DNA of 64,000 bases, from positions 115,620,838 to 115,684,837 of the forward strand of contig OY282558.1 of NCBI GenBank assembly GCA_958295665.1. The letters are read 5' to 3'. The translations under genes and the position numbers were made by a program. Below, piece after piece: positions 26,501 through 37,585 of this stretch (position 1 is its first letter; every line of letters starts with the position of its first letter). The notes below the pieces were generated by a model, which was not told where the DNA came from, did no database searches, and saw only the letters and a list, made by a program, of their open reading frames with translations. The stretch comes from Tipula vernalis. Lineage: Eukaryota > Arthropoda > Insecta > Diptera > Tipulidae.

Positions 26501-29500
26501 ATCAAGTCTATTTGGAGGTAAGTTTAGTTTAGCAAAGATGAGTTACCTTAACTTTGCTAATTATGAAAATTAAGGCTAACCACTTATGTACAATGTTTAT
26601 GTTTTGTTTTTGCAGGTGCCCTTGTTAACGAAGCTTTTACAGACCTTGCACCTGTAGATCAAAATATATTTGGCCGATCAGCAATATTAAGCTCTGGACT
26701 AGGAGTACCAAAATGCTGGAAAACAATATATCATCTTTTAGATTTATATGCAACTATGCCTGAAACTAAGACAATCACGCATCGAGTTTCAATATCACCG
26801 GATGCGGCGGATCATTTAAAAACCCACCGAAAATATAATATTTTGCATGATACAAAATCGCAACGTGATGATGATGAATTAGGTGGAGCTGGAACTCCGC
26901 TACCAATCGGGATTGTATCGCCTGAACGAACTCGCCTTGTTGTATTTGGGATTGTTAAAATTCACCGTACACGATTATTGGCTTCATTAAGTGGCTTAAA
27001 ATTAGAAGCAGAAATTACAGCACTGCAGAGTAGTGCAACATGGCGCAAAAAATCCCGTCCTGCTTCTTTAGAATGTTCGTTGACGGGACAAGTAGGTCGA
27101 GCAATGATTGTGCTATTGGAAGGTGTAGCACCTAATCAACAAACCGTTGTCCGGGTCACATTTGGCAAAAGTCAAACATTATACTCTAGTATGACGCGCC
27201 GCAGTAAAGATAAAAATAGTGGATTATTAACAATTGGGCCAATCAATATTGATATACCGCAACATCCAGTTGCACTTCATGGTATGATGACCCGAAGCTC
27301 TAAGCAACTATCATCGACATTACAAGAGTTAAGAGTTACGCGAACTTCAACAAGACTTTCCCGACAGAATGAAGAACCCGATTCGCCGTTACATCAGCGG
27401 GAACCGAAAGAAAAATTCCCAGCAGCATCGGCGAAACCAATTCCGCAAAAATTGCAATCAACACAAAACGGACTTCTACAGCCTCTAGTGATGCAATTCA
27501 ATATTGTGCTGCAAAGTTTATCGATTACAGCCGCTTTGTTACCATCACTTCAAGCTCAGTATAAAATGGATCATGTTACATCGACCGGAGTAACTGGCGG
27601 CAAAGCAAAATTTACAATTGATCTACCCAATCACTTTTTAAGTTTTACCACGAAAATTCATGCTATGGAAGCGAATTTACCATCAGAAGCTTGTATCGCA
27701 CTCCCGCCAGTACACGTTAGTGCTGAATATATATCAGAAAGTGCACCACAAGATACACCATTAGATGGTATCGTGTTACGGCAAGGGGGTTATGTGGCAG
27801 CCCTTGCCGAAATCGGAACATTTGAACGATGCCTAACCACAGACCTTTTAAATCATTTAGTTTTTGTACAAAAAGTCTTTATGAAAGAGGTGAACGAGGT
27901 AGTACAAAAGGTGTATGGAGGTGAAAAACCGGTTCCACTCTGGTTAGAAGAGAGTGAAGATAATGGAAGCTCTTTAAAACGAATTCTATTCAATTTAAAT
28001 ATTCGAATGAAGCGAATACAACTTACAGCTACAACACCATGTTCATCGGCGGTGCGTTTTGAAACAGGAGTCGTTGAATTGCAACTATCGAATCGTGTTA
28101 AAAATATCGCGGATGGTTCACCAACAAAATTGTTTGGCAAAGCTCAGATCGATTTAAATTTATCGTTGGGCCAAATCATAAAGAATGCCTTGTTCGATGA
28201 GGCCGAACCAGAATTTCAACAGTACGCATTCTTTAATACAACAATAGGGCTTAGAAATGCTTTTCAAAATGAAATGCTTAATGAGGATAGGGAGCTTGTG
28301 TTGATCACGCTAAAACGTCCATTAATTTATATTCAGCCGATTGCCGTTGATAAAGCAATTCTCGTCTGGTTAAATTATAAAAACGCTTACGAGTACTGGA
28401 CCGAAAAACGTGCCAATCTGAATAAAGAAGTTTTGACAGCAACCCAACAAATATTCGAGAAAGTACCATTCGGTCAATTCAGCCACCATTTATCTGGAAC
28501 TACCTCAACACTATTTTTACAATTGACGGTTGAAGATATGGGAATCTGTTTACCACTAAAAACATTACCACCTTCGTCATGGGGACCACGATCTACGCAA
28601 GACTTTGAATCACGCGGTGCTGTAGTAATCACTCTAGAGAATACAATAATCTCTGCTTGTAGTTCCGGATCACTCGTTTCTAAGGGACGATTTGTTGGCT
28701 TATGTTTACGATTCGCAGACGATTTTGAAACCTCTTTAGATGATTGGAAACCTAATATGAATGATTCATCAATCATGAATTTATGTGTCGTCTCGGAGGG
28801 TACTTATGAAGTTTGTTCGCGAACCATTGCTGCCAAACAAATGGAAAATGCTAAATGGTTTTTAAATGTTAAGTGGCAAATGGAAGGTGTTGATATACAT
28901 CTAGATATTAATATTGGTAAACAACTGTCAGCCCTGGGCCATACACTTACCATGTTGACCGGTTACGAAGAAGAAGATGATCCGACCACACTAGCAAGTC
29001 CTGATAGTGAAGAATGTGACCAAGATGATGAAAATAAATTACAACATGTAAATATTCTAAACAAATACTAACAAATTTATTATTTTAACAATTTTTTTTA
29101 CATAGGATTCTGCTCGATGTGTCCGCAAAACATTGGATACCTTGCCAGATTTTGTATTTGATCCGAGCATCGATCCAAAGAAGCGTTCTATGTTGATGAA
29201 AAAGGAGATGAAGGAACAGTTTAAAATCATCAGTGATCTTCGAACGCTAGGAGCATCTCACAACACTATTGCATATGAAGAACGGCGACTTCAAGAACTT
29301 CAAGCCGTTTGCTACAAATACTTCAGACGCGATATAATACAGGTATATTTTAAACTTTTTTAGAATTCGCGAGAATTTCAAACACGGCCTGTTTCGTTTC
29401 GTTTATGGAGTCTTGAAATGGTTTAAGCCGTATTTCAAGTAAATTGTTTATGCGCTCCAATACTGTTTCATAGTCATAAGGATATGGTAGCACGTTCCTT

Positions 29501-32500
29501 GAATACAAAAGTTTTAGATCAGAGCCTGATTCAGAACAGAATGGAAGTTTATAGTTAAATTTTACTGCCACTCTTGGTTTAGCGCTTCCTAAATCACCCT
29601 CGGTTTCAACTTCCGGAGTAAAATAATTCACAGATGTGTCCATAGTCGATTCAAAATCTCGAAAACAGCTTGGTTTAATTGTGATTATGGACGAGACATC
29701 CGAATGCGTCCGGCTTAGATGACTTACTACACTTGTAATAGTTTCTTTAGAGCTTTGCGCGTGTGGGAAATTTATCAATTCCGCTTCCGCATTAAAATCA
29801 ACATGTCTCGCGGCTGAATACAACCGGGTTTTTAAATTTATATCGCCATATTCTCGTTGGATTTTTGAAGTAAAGTGGCTTTCCTGAGATTCAGCTAAGG
29901 GCTTTCGTATCGGCTTCTTTAATATTATGGTCAACGGAATTTTAAAATCCCCATCATCAGTCTCGATCAATTCTTTCGGTTTTTCTATCGAAAAATCTGG
30001 TATGGTGAGGTGTTTGTGTTCCAAATCATTGGTTGTTTTGTAGTTTGCGGTAAATTCAAATTCGATTTCAACTTCTTTGTTCTCCTGGGGCACTGACATT
30101 TTTCACACAATTTAATTTAACTTCAAATTTTTAACGTAAAAAACATTGGAAAATTTGTGGCATTTCAAAATCAAAGGCTGGTTGATATCGAAGTGAAATA
30201 AAGGGCTGTTTTTTTAAGCACAAAAAAAATATTTATCGTGCGGTGGCAACCCGAAATTTTTTATTGAAAATGAAAGTTGGTTCTGTGTCATTTATGTATG
30301 AAATACAATATTGTTCATCTGAGCACCACGGCTCCTGTAACAGGCCTGCATCGAACATCAAAATTTCCGATGACCTTTTCCAATAAAATTAGTTCAATGG
30401 TCAATCTAACGATGTCAAATCGCATGATCTTGGTGGCCAATTGACATTAGAATTTCTTGAAATTATGCGGTCATCGAACTTGGTTGCCAATAAGTCGAGC
30501 GTTTCACGATTTGTTTGACATGTGGCACCGTCTTGTTGGAACCAAAGATCATCTAAATCAATTTCACCCAATTTTGGCCACATAAATCCAGTTAACCACA
30601 GAGAACAAAAATTCAGTTAACAACAGAACATAATAACAGAACGACCATTTTCGTAATAAGTTTGGATAACCAGTGTTGTGAACGAATCCAAACTGTTTTG
30701 ACTTTTCATTTGTCAAAAAATTTTCCAGTTTCCACCGCACAATAAATGTTTTTTTTTTTTAGCTTAAAAAAACCAACAGATGGAACACCCTATATTATTT
30801 TCAATAAGGGGAGCAATGTAAGACCACCTTCACGTTGTCTAATAATTAAACATTTCTTTTTTTTTTACTTACAGAAATGGAAACGACCATCCATGCGACG
30901 TCCTTTATTAAAAACTACTAATAGGTCACGTTCGTTTGTTGTGCCATCACCAACCCGCGAAGATTTAGTCGAGAGTGAAAATGGCACGCTGGACACGATA
31001 TTCTCGAACGATGGTGAACCAAACAGCTTGAAAAGTTCACCACAATCTGGACCATCACGCAGCTCTTCGCTAAAGGTACGTCTACCGAATGTGCCACGCG
31101 TCACGTTTAACGACTCGATGCGCCAATCGTCACTGCCTAGTACGGATTCTGATGTTAATTTTAGTGATACAGGATTGGACTGGCCATCGTATAATGGTTC
31201 GGTACCTGAAGTACCAAACACAATTGACGTGGATGGCGAACAAGTTGAGTTACGTAAAAAAAGTATCAGCCATTCACAAAAACAACAGGAACCAAATATC
31301 GATTTTGAATTAGATATCAAAGTACTGGTGAATTCTGGTAAGTGTGTTCTACACACCAAGGAAATAAACGAAGAAAAAATTACAGCAACTTCGTCTAGTA
31401 TAAATTCTAAACATCATAAACGGCAACCAAGTACTGGTACTGATTGGGGAAGTCCTGTACCGACCCGACGTAGTAAAGAGAAATCTTCTCGTTTTCGATT
31501 TAATACCCCACAATCGTTGTTGGTTGATCTGACAATTTTCCATATTCCGGGGCTAGACGTTAAACTACATTATGAATCAAAAACACTATCGGATGAGAGT
31601 TCCCCGCGATTAAGTACTTGTGAAGCATCATCATCATTTCCAACATTTAATGGCATACCAACCACGACCACTACACCAAAACGGTTGGGTTCAAAACGTG
31701 CATCTTTATTCGCATGGATTATATTACAAAGCATTCCAGAGGAGACTATTATATCACCTCATATACTAGAATTTTTAGAACAAACACTCGAACCAATTCC
31801 ATCGAACGGTGATAGTATAGTGCCATCGAATCAAATCAACATCGATTTATTACAAACGAATTATGTTGCATATGCCTCATTCCCCGTCGATGTAATTGTC
31901 TATTTTCATATGCAACCATCTACGTTTCGTTTCTCATGTTTGCCAGTCTCGCGAGTGGAATGTATGCTTCAACTACCGAGCTTAGATATCGTGTTTAGCT
32001 CTAAACGGCAGGAGGATGATACTCAACATATCGATGGAAATGATAAATCTTCATCTGGGGGGTTAAGCGTAACGGGATGTCTGGCCGACTTTAATGTATA
32101 CATTTTCCATCCATATGGTGGCAAAAAGACCAGCGGCTCGAAGGGGGCACAATTTTCACCACTCGCAGATAGTGAACGGAAAGATTCGCTCAGCATTAAC
32201 GTCGAGTTTGTTAAGTTTCACATAACTCGATCGAAAAAAATGAGTTTTGAAACGTCGAGCGCTATGAAAAAGACAGGTGATCAGTCACATGCTGTGATTC
32301 GATTTAGCACTATAGTCGATATCGGAAGTGCTTCGTTTAAATATGATATGCGACGGTTGACCGAAATTTTGGCCTTTCCGAAAGCTTGGTATCGTCACAG
32401 CATAGTTCGTAGGCTATTTCTCGGCGATTTATCATTACACCAAACTTCTACAGGTGACTTGGATTTTACACCATCCGAAGAGGAACAACAAACAAATTTT

Positions 32501-34744
32501 ACGTCAGAGCATAGCCCTTTGCTTATGACTCGAGAAAAGCTTCGACTAAGCTTGGATAGTGATATACCAAAGAAATCGGGTGGCGGTAATAAATTGAACA
32601 AGAAATCATTAAGCATAGACTCGAACACCTCACCCTCGGAACCGAATCAATCAACTTCTTGGGAAACACTAGTTTTGTTCGCGATTAATTTTACAAAGTT
32701 GAATGTTCAGATGAATATGGGTAATGTAATGGGAAATGTTATCTGGTTGACAAAAGCATTCCGTAGCGACGGATGCTTAAGTATTGGAAGTACTGGACAC
32801 AAAAATATGTATATCGGCATCAGTTTGGGTGGATCGGTCCTCGATGCCAAAGGTGGTATTGTTGGTGGTACTATCGAACTAAATAAAATTGACACGTACG
32901 TACATATTCATGAAGAACCTGGAATTGAGCCACATCATACTGTCGGAATAAAGCTATTAGCACTTGAACTACGGTTAGACTACATGGGGACAAGTATTTT
33001 AATGACTCGAGTTAGTGCACTTAATGCCACACTTCGAGATGAATGGAAAAATTCAAAAGATTACAATGATTCAGCTACTCGTCGACCAGCAATCATTTTG
33101 ATCCACGGTGATCTAAGCTGGGATCAACTCCAGATGATGATATCTAAATCGACAACGGCTGATTTATTGAAAATGTTCTATAAGCTGGAGGAATTCTTTT
33201 CACAGCAGTTTAAATCGTCGAAACGGATTTTCTCAAATTTGGAACCGAAATTTAGTACAAGTAGTTTTAAACGAAAACAATTCCAAATGCGAAAACGTGC
33301 AATTTCCATAATTGAAAATGCAGGACAAAGTATACCGAATAACGGAGCATTCTGTAAGGAAATCTCGACTCAAGATGCTAAACATCATCGACACTGGCAA
33401 AAACCGTTAAAACAAAGTGTTGGACTATTTTTAACTTCTTTGGGTGTACCACTCCCGAACTCCGGAACTGTTCTAGGAGGAACGATGGAGCTGCATGGTA
33501 AAAATATTTCTTTAGCTTGCTTCCATGGTATTAATTTCAAGTCAAAATATTGGGCGCTCTTTAGTTTACGGGAGCCTTGTATAAATTTCGCCACCGAAGC
33601 GCAAGAAATTGAAAAATCGGGTGAAGTTCACATAATCCAAACCCTTACCTTTGGTTTGGGTATGAGTTCCCAAAATACTACTCCGCAACATCATTCAATG
33701 GCATCGGTGTATCGCGTGTCACGCAACATTATATTTCCACCCCAATTTAAAACTCTTCACGAATGGTTCCATTATGCCTTTGCTAACAGTGATATCGATG
33801 GCATTGATAATTTCCCTGTGATTGAACGAGATCGCGAGATTAATACGAACTCCATTGAACGCGTGCGTGGTAGTTCTAGTACAGCACATCCAAAGTTACA
33901 AGATCCTAAACATCATCGGGAATTGATTTTCGCTTTCCCAAGTCTACAACTCCATTTCAAAACCGAACACTTACAAGGAGCTATCACACCAGATTCATCA
34001 CGTAAGTTTTATTTTTATAAAGCATTTGGAAAAAATTTGTTAGTTGAAACGAATTTATTATTTTCAGAAGAAAAACCAGCTGTTGAATGCAGTTTCATAA
34101 CAGAATTTGAAGATCACATTTTTGTCTCAGTAGACGCTGATACATTCTTCTTCCTGCACGATTTGATTAGCTCGTACATGAAAGAAAAGGAAAAAGTGAT
34201 AGCCACCCAGTCAGCTCGTTCAGCTTCACCAAATCCAACTCACTTAACATCAATGCATCATCAACAACAGCATCATGACAAAACCGCGAACGGTTCGGCA
34301 ACAAATCTATCATCATCACATTCTTCCGTAGGCACGAACGATAGCAATCTAACGTCTGTATCATCATCTAACGGAAGTGGTGGTGGTACTGCAAATTCTA
34401 ACAAAATAAATCAAGGCAGTGCTTCAACTCTAAATCATTTACATACATCGGATGCGGATAATCTTAATAAATTGGATATGGAAAGTTTCTTAAAAGATTG
34501 GCGTCACTTTAACTGCAAGACATGGCATTTAGAACCAACAGTTCGGTTACATTCGTCACTCGTCGGGAAATCAATTGAACCATATGGAATTGATTACATT
34601 TTAAACAAATTAGGATTTAGTCATGCCCGAACAACAATACCGAAATGGCTTCAACGTGGATTTATGGATCCGCTGGACAAAGTTCAAGCAATCTTAATGA
34701 TGCAATTATTGTCGATGGTTAGAGAAAATCGTAACCAAACTTAA
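11582..34744 (+). CDS. tweek: Tweek / BLTP1 (KIAA1109) bridge-like lipid-transfer protein, 12 coding exons
   Basis: The family forms long hydrophobic-groove bridges that move lipids between the ER and other membranes. Fly tweek is needed for synaptic vesicle recycling and PI(4,5)P2 levels. I join exons 11582-15234, 15295-15613, 15679-15908, 16133-16754, 16947-17048, 20671-21251, 22900-24827, 25135-26517, 26616-29047, 29106-29342, 30875-34001 and 34068-34744. All have GT-AG borders, every phase matches, and the total is 15,291 nt (5,096 residues), close to human BLTP1. Visible landmarks: an N-terminal membrane anchor at about residues 42-62 followed by FYNSR; RIQDGYIIFRWW; the ADRQRDHLFKFFYPPDW motif near 370; a cysteine motif CGCVGGC near 1246; RFADDFETSLDDWKP in exon 9; RRLTEILAFPKAWY in exon 11; and the C-terminal TIPKWLQRG. 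The start AAACATGG follows an in-frame stop. AATAAA lies directly after the stop. Serine-rich linkers in the middle are presumably disordered. Confidence 0.96.
17660..19150 (-). mobile_element. CR1/jockey-like non-LTR fragment in tweek intron 5
   Basis: On the minus strand, antisense to tweek, lies the second half of a reverse transcriptase. VLLDFSKAFDCVNH and GVPQGSILG (near 18,800-19,000) are RT fingers/palm motifs. An open 266-codon frame at 17,900-18,700 covers the thumb and C-terminus, including NNLGLILNPKLTW and WNSLPLEL. The catalytic FxDD region is broken by a frameshift between the two frames (near 18,700-18,760). After the stop (17,900) comes AT-rich sequence ending in an (AAAT)n-like tail near 17,660-17,715, typical of 3' ends in such elements. 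It is 5'-truncated and lacks an endonuclease. Confidence 0.85.
19151..20670. other. Rest of tweek intron 5, no gene supported
   Basis: AT-rich intron sequence. A 66-codon minus-strand frame (19,998-20,198) reads through a stretch with NVYAASSTHQSLNRK that I cannot assign and do not call. The intron ends with the acceptor TTTAG at 20,670. Confidence 0.5.
21392..22691 (+). CDS. Secreted acidic proprotein (possible neuropeptide precursor), nested in tweek intron 6
   Basis: There are two exons, 21,392-21,537 and 21,599-22,691, joined through GTAAAT...TTTCAG in a consistent frame, giving 412 residues. Exon 1 supplies a clear signal peptide: a hydrophobic core FFHLFVLHLFFTYIL followed by SGTNS. 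The remainder is very rich in Asp, Asn, Glu and Ser with no membrane segment. Dibasic or tribasic sites recur (NKR, FKR, KKR, GKR, SKR, YKR, RRKR, VKR). A KKR...GKR pair frames an 18-residue, three-cysteine segment at about 210-227 (CYDKNCKGACIAKKHKYR), and the glycine before KR is an amidation-type signal. A less acidic segment near residues 133-165 (ADESIPFTDAEITAALSKL) looks more structured. Its own AATAAA lies at 22,778-22,783. I cannot name the family. Alternatives are an acidic matrix or granin-like protein. Confidence 0.75.
22778..22783 (+). terminator. Polyadenylation signal of the nested secreted-protein gene
   Basis: AATAAA sits 87 bases after the stop codon and about 117 bases before the next tweek exon, which supports an independent transcript ending inside the tweek intron. 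Confidence 0.55.
29350..30099 (-). CDS. Unrecognised 249-aa intronless protein, nested antisense in tweek intron 10
   Basis: This is a single uninterrupted frame with a good start context (AAAATG) and a TAA stop only 8 bp from the tweek exon 10 donor. Its 3' UTR must therefore overlap tweek exon 10 in antisense. The protein has no signal peptide or membrane segment. It opens with an acidic patch (NKEVEIEFEFTANY), contains IPLTIILKKPIRKP near 50-65 and VAVKFNYKLPF near 180, and ends in a helical segment (ERINNLLEIRLKPFQDSINETKQ) that could form a coiled coil. I recognise no domain. Its length in AT-rich DNA and its balanced composition argue for a real gene. A young or fast-evolving gene, or a retrocopy, is possible. 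Confidence 0.6.
   Translation of the reverse strand: MSVPQENKEVEIEFEFTANYKTTNDLEHKHLTIPDFSIEKPKELIETDDGDFKIPLTIILKKPIRKPLAESQESHFTSKIQREYGDINLKTRLYSAARHVDFNAEAELINFPHAQSSKETITSVVSHLSRTHSDVSSIITIKPSCFRDFESTMDTSVNYFTPEVETEGDLGSAKPRVAVKFNYKLPFCSESGSDLKLLYSRNVLPYPYDYETVLERINNLLEIRLKPFQDSINETKQAVFEILANSKKV
30201..30778 (-). mobile_element. Decayed mariner/Tc1-type element with TIRs in tweek intron 10
   Basis: The left end (30,201-30,250) and right end (30,728-30,778) are inverted copies sharing GTTTTTTTAAGC, an A-run, then ATTTATnGTGCGGTGG. Between them a minus-strand frame (30,401-30,583) holds part of a DDE transposase: LWFQQDGATCQT (second catalytic Asp region) and NWPPRSCDLTSLD. The rest of the transposase is missing. 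The ends may be slightly truncated, since the right side continues to GGGTGTTCC next to TA. Confidence 0.75.
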
Positions 34745-34750
34745 AATAAA
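34745..34750 (+). terminator. Polyadenylation signal of tweek
   Basis: AATAAA begins at the base after the tweek stop codon. It is unusually close, so a later AT-rich hexamer before 34,860 may be the one used. Confidence 0.35.
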
Positions 34751-34881
34751 TTATTTTTCTAGTTTAAATGTGTTAAATAGACAAAACAAATGATATTATT
34801 ACAAATAATTCTTAAATGTACTGCTAATCAAATTTAAAAGTAAAGAAATATAAATGATATACATATTAGAAATATAAAATC

Positions 34882-35903
34882 CTAGTTCTCTATGTATTCC
34901 TCGATGGCTGTAAATTCAGGTTCAATCTCATTATTAAATAAATCCGTGATTTTTGCGCGTACGGTAAGCTTTCTATAATCTGGTACAATTTTTAGATATG
35001 GATATAGACTCGCCAGGAAAATCGCTTCACATGAGTCTCGCGGATAATCGATATCATTCATATCGATTCCATATATTTTTTCATGATCTAATTGCTCAGA
35101 GTTTAAAGTTTGTATAATTCGAATTCGAAGAGGTAGCTGCTTTTGAGATTCAAAAGATTTTAACACATCTACAAAGCTCAACAGGAACAGCATATCACTT
35201 TCAGTTTTACCCTCGATTATTCGAGGCTTTTTGGCGGTCATTTTTGTAGTTGAAGTTGGATCAAACTCTGTACTGTTCATTAACGGTTCATCATCCAGCA
35301 GTTCAACTTCAGTTAAATAGGTGGCTTCGATTTCTTGTAAGTTATCATCATCCAGGCTTAATTCTGGTTCGCTCTTAATCATTGTATTCTCGTATGTGTG
35401 GTCATTAACTGACCGTTTTGGAGAGTTTGCTTTTAAAACTATATCATCCGGATCCACTTCAAATGAATCAACTCCATACATTTCTTTGTAATGTTCTTCG
35501 GGTTCGATCTTGTCGACCATGTTTTCATCAACGTGCTTCAAGAGGAACAACAGAAATGGAAAGTATGGCCAATTGCACTCAGTCAAATTTTCAGCTTTCA
35601 TTCTTAAGATCCTCTGCCGAAAACAACGTCGAATGTTTTCCCATTTCTGTTTAACTTCATCAACTAGTCATAAAAAGATTAAGTAACATTATATTTAATC
35701 CGCAGTACATATAAAATGTCGCCAACTATGTACTTACTCGATAATTGGGTCTGGGATGCAAGTTTGCTCCATTCTTTCATTTTCATGTTATTGTTGCGTG
35801 ATAGTAGATTATTTCGATCCCAAAGACAGGGCCGAGCTTTTATATATGCGATAATTTTAATATTTAGCGGATTAAGCTGTAATTTGCCGAAGTTTTTCAT
35901 CAT
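34882..35903 (-). CDS. MADF-BESS domain protein, two exons, two BESS motifs
   Basis: The family is made of insect DNA-binding transcription regulators of the Adf-1 type. Exon 1 is 35,903-35,738 and exon 2 is 35,663-34,882. The donor is GTAAGT and the acceptor ends CTAG. The join makes an isoleucine codon and leaves 315 residues in frame. The MADF domain spans about residues 12-95 across the junction: IIAYIKARPCLWD and MKEWSKLA in exon 1, then VDEVKQKWENIRRCFR and WPYFPFLLFLL in exon 2. An acidic linker contains IKSEPE, which fits a SUMO-attachment consensus. The first BESS motif (SDMLFLLSFVDVLKSF) lies near 211-242 and a second, weaker one (CEAIFLASLYPYLKIV) near 266-299. It converges on tweek, with stops 137 bp apart. 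Confidence 0.88.
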
Positions 35904-36111
35904 AATTATTAGTATTATTCAAGCAAAACAAAAATCAAACACTACTATGCCTATTATGCACAATTGTTTGACAGTTGACAGTGATAATTACCCTAGACAC
36001 AGTTTATATCAAACTGCTGTTACAAGCAAAAATGTACCAAAAAAAATGTACCAAATAATTGACGATTTGGAGCTTCATGGGTTCTTCCTAGCGGAAAAAT
36101 TTTAAACTTAT

Positions 36112-37585
36112 GCCGTCTGGTGTTAGGTTAGGTTAGGTTAGGTTGGAGTGGCTGCTTATGCACACTTAGACCGGTGACGGTGTATTGTAATACCACAGAA
36201 TATCTCCCCTTTTACCTCTATTGGAACCATTTCGAGCTACTTATGTAGCGTAAGACGTCCCGCACTTTACTGTTTTCGAGATCCGAGAGGTAGTCCATCC
36301 TGAACTTACTCAAGTGTTTGTGCCTTCTGAGAGCCAATGCTGGACACGAGCAAAGGAAGTGGACCAACGTCTCTTCCTCCTCTTCGTCCAAGCAGCTTCT
36401 GCAGAAGTCATTTGCACCCAGACCCAGCCTTCTTGCATGTTCTCCAAAAAGGCAGTGTCCCGTGAGAATTCCTACGACCGTTCTTAATTCACGTCTGCGT
36501 AGGGATATTAATGCCCTAGTGCGCCCCAAGTCCAGCTTTGGCCAAACTTGTCTTGCAACTCTACAGGTGAGGGTGTTAGACCACCTTTCCCCCGCTGAGG
36601 ATAGCGCCTGCTTCACAAGTGCTTGTCTCAGCGCCGTGATAGGCCTCCCCAAACTTGCCCTTTCCGGTTGCAGTTGGAGAGTCGTACCATGCCTAGCAAG
36701 TTCATCCGCCCTGCAGTTCCCCATGACGCCCGAGTGACCTGGGACCCAGATTACCTGGATATTGAAATGCTCACCCATCTCATTTAGAGATGAGTGACAA
36801 CTCAACGCCACCCGTGACGCCAAAGACACCAATTCTAACGACCGGATAGCCGCTTGACTGTCCACATAGATTGTGATATCGTCTGAGGATAACACATTAT
36901 GCTTCAACCACGTCATGACCTCCTCAATCGCTACGACTTCAGCTTGGTACATGCTGCAGTAATCAGGAGACGAATAGAAATGTTTACATTTAATTTGTCA
37001 CAGAATATTCCAGGTCCCACTTTGCCGTCTAGCTTGGAGCCATCTGTGTTCCTTGAAGGGAAGGAGGTCTGAAATCGCTTCTCGAAGCGTAGAGTAGATT
37101 TAATGTAGTCAAGATTCGCCAGCTCATCCTTCAACGATCTAACAATAGTAGAGTGTCCTATACTAAGACACCTCCACTGAGAGACGGCTGCAAGTCGTAC
37201 AGCCGTATTTGCCGCCATCTGTTTGCCAAAAATGTCGACCGGAAGAAGGTGCAACATAACCTCTAAGGCACTTGTCGGTGTCGACCTCAATGCCCCGCTA
37301 ACAAGCATATAGGCCGTTCTTTGCACTCTCTCAATCTTACTTTTATAAGTTACCTTGTCCAGAGCTGGCCACCAAACACCCACCCCATACATGAGTACAA
37401 GTCTCACTACAGCGGTGTAGAGCCAGTGTACCAGCTCCGGCTTCAGACCCCATCTATGACCAATGGCGTTCCTACAGGAGTACAAAGCTATAGTAGCTTT
37501 GTTTATTCTCTCCAACGTGTTGGGCTTCCAACTAAGCTTACTGTCCAAGATAATGCCCAGATATCTAGCTCGCCGTCTGGTGTTA
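36112..37585 (-). mobile_element. 5'-truncated LOA/I-like non-LTR insertion with 14-bp target duplication
   Basis: GCCGTCTGGTGTTA is present at 36,112-36,125 and 37,572-37,585. The 1,446 bp between encode, on the minus strand, the end of a reverse-transcriptase ORF and an RNase H domain. One frame (37,548-36,931) carries the RT thumb (HWLYTAVVRLVLMYGVGVWW). The next (36,952-36,218) carries RNase H (IYVDSQAAIRSLE; VWVPGHSGVMGNCRADELA), a C-terminal cysteine/histidine patch and the stop. The frames are offset, so the copy is dead. The 3' end is not poly(A) but about four tandem AACCT units, seen on the plus strand as GTTAGGTTAGGTTAGGTTAGG from 36,122. Confidence 0.9.

Noticed and set aside
35716..36105. 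129-codon plus-strand frame
   Set aside because: It is the antisense shadow of MADF exon 1 and continues into AT-rich upstream DNA. No family match.
36112..36150. Interstitial telomere or telomere-healed break (TTAGG repeats)
   Set aside because: The repeats form the 3' tail of a retroelement bounded by an exact target duplication, so they arrived with the insertion.
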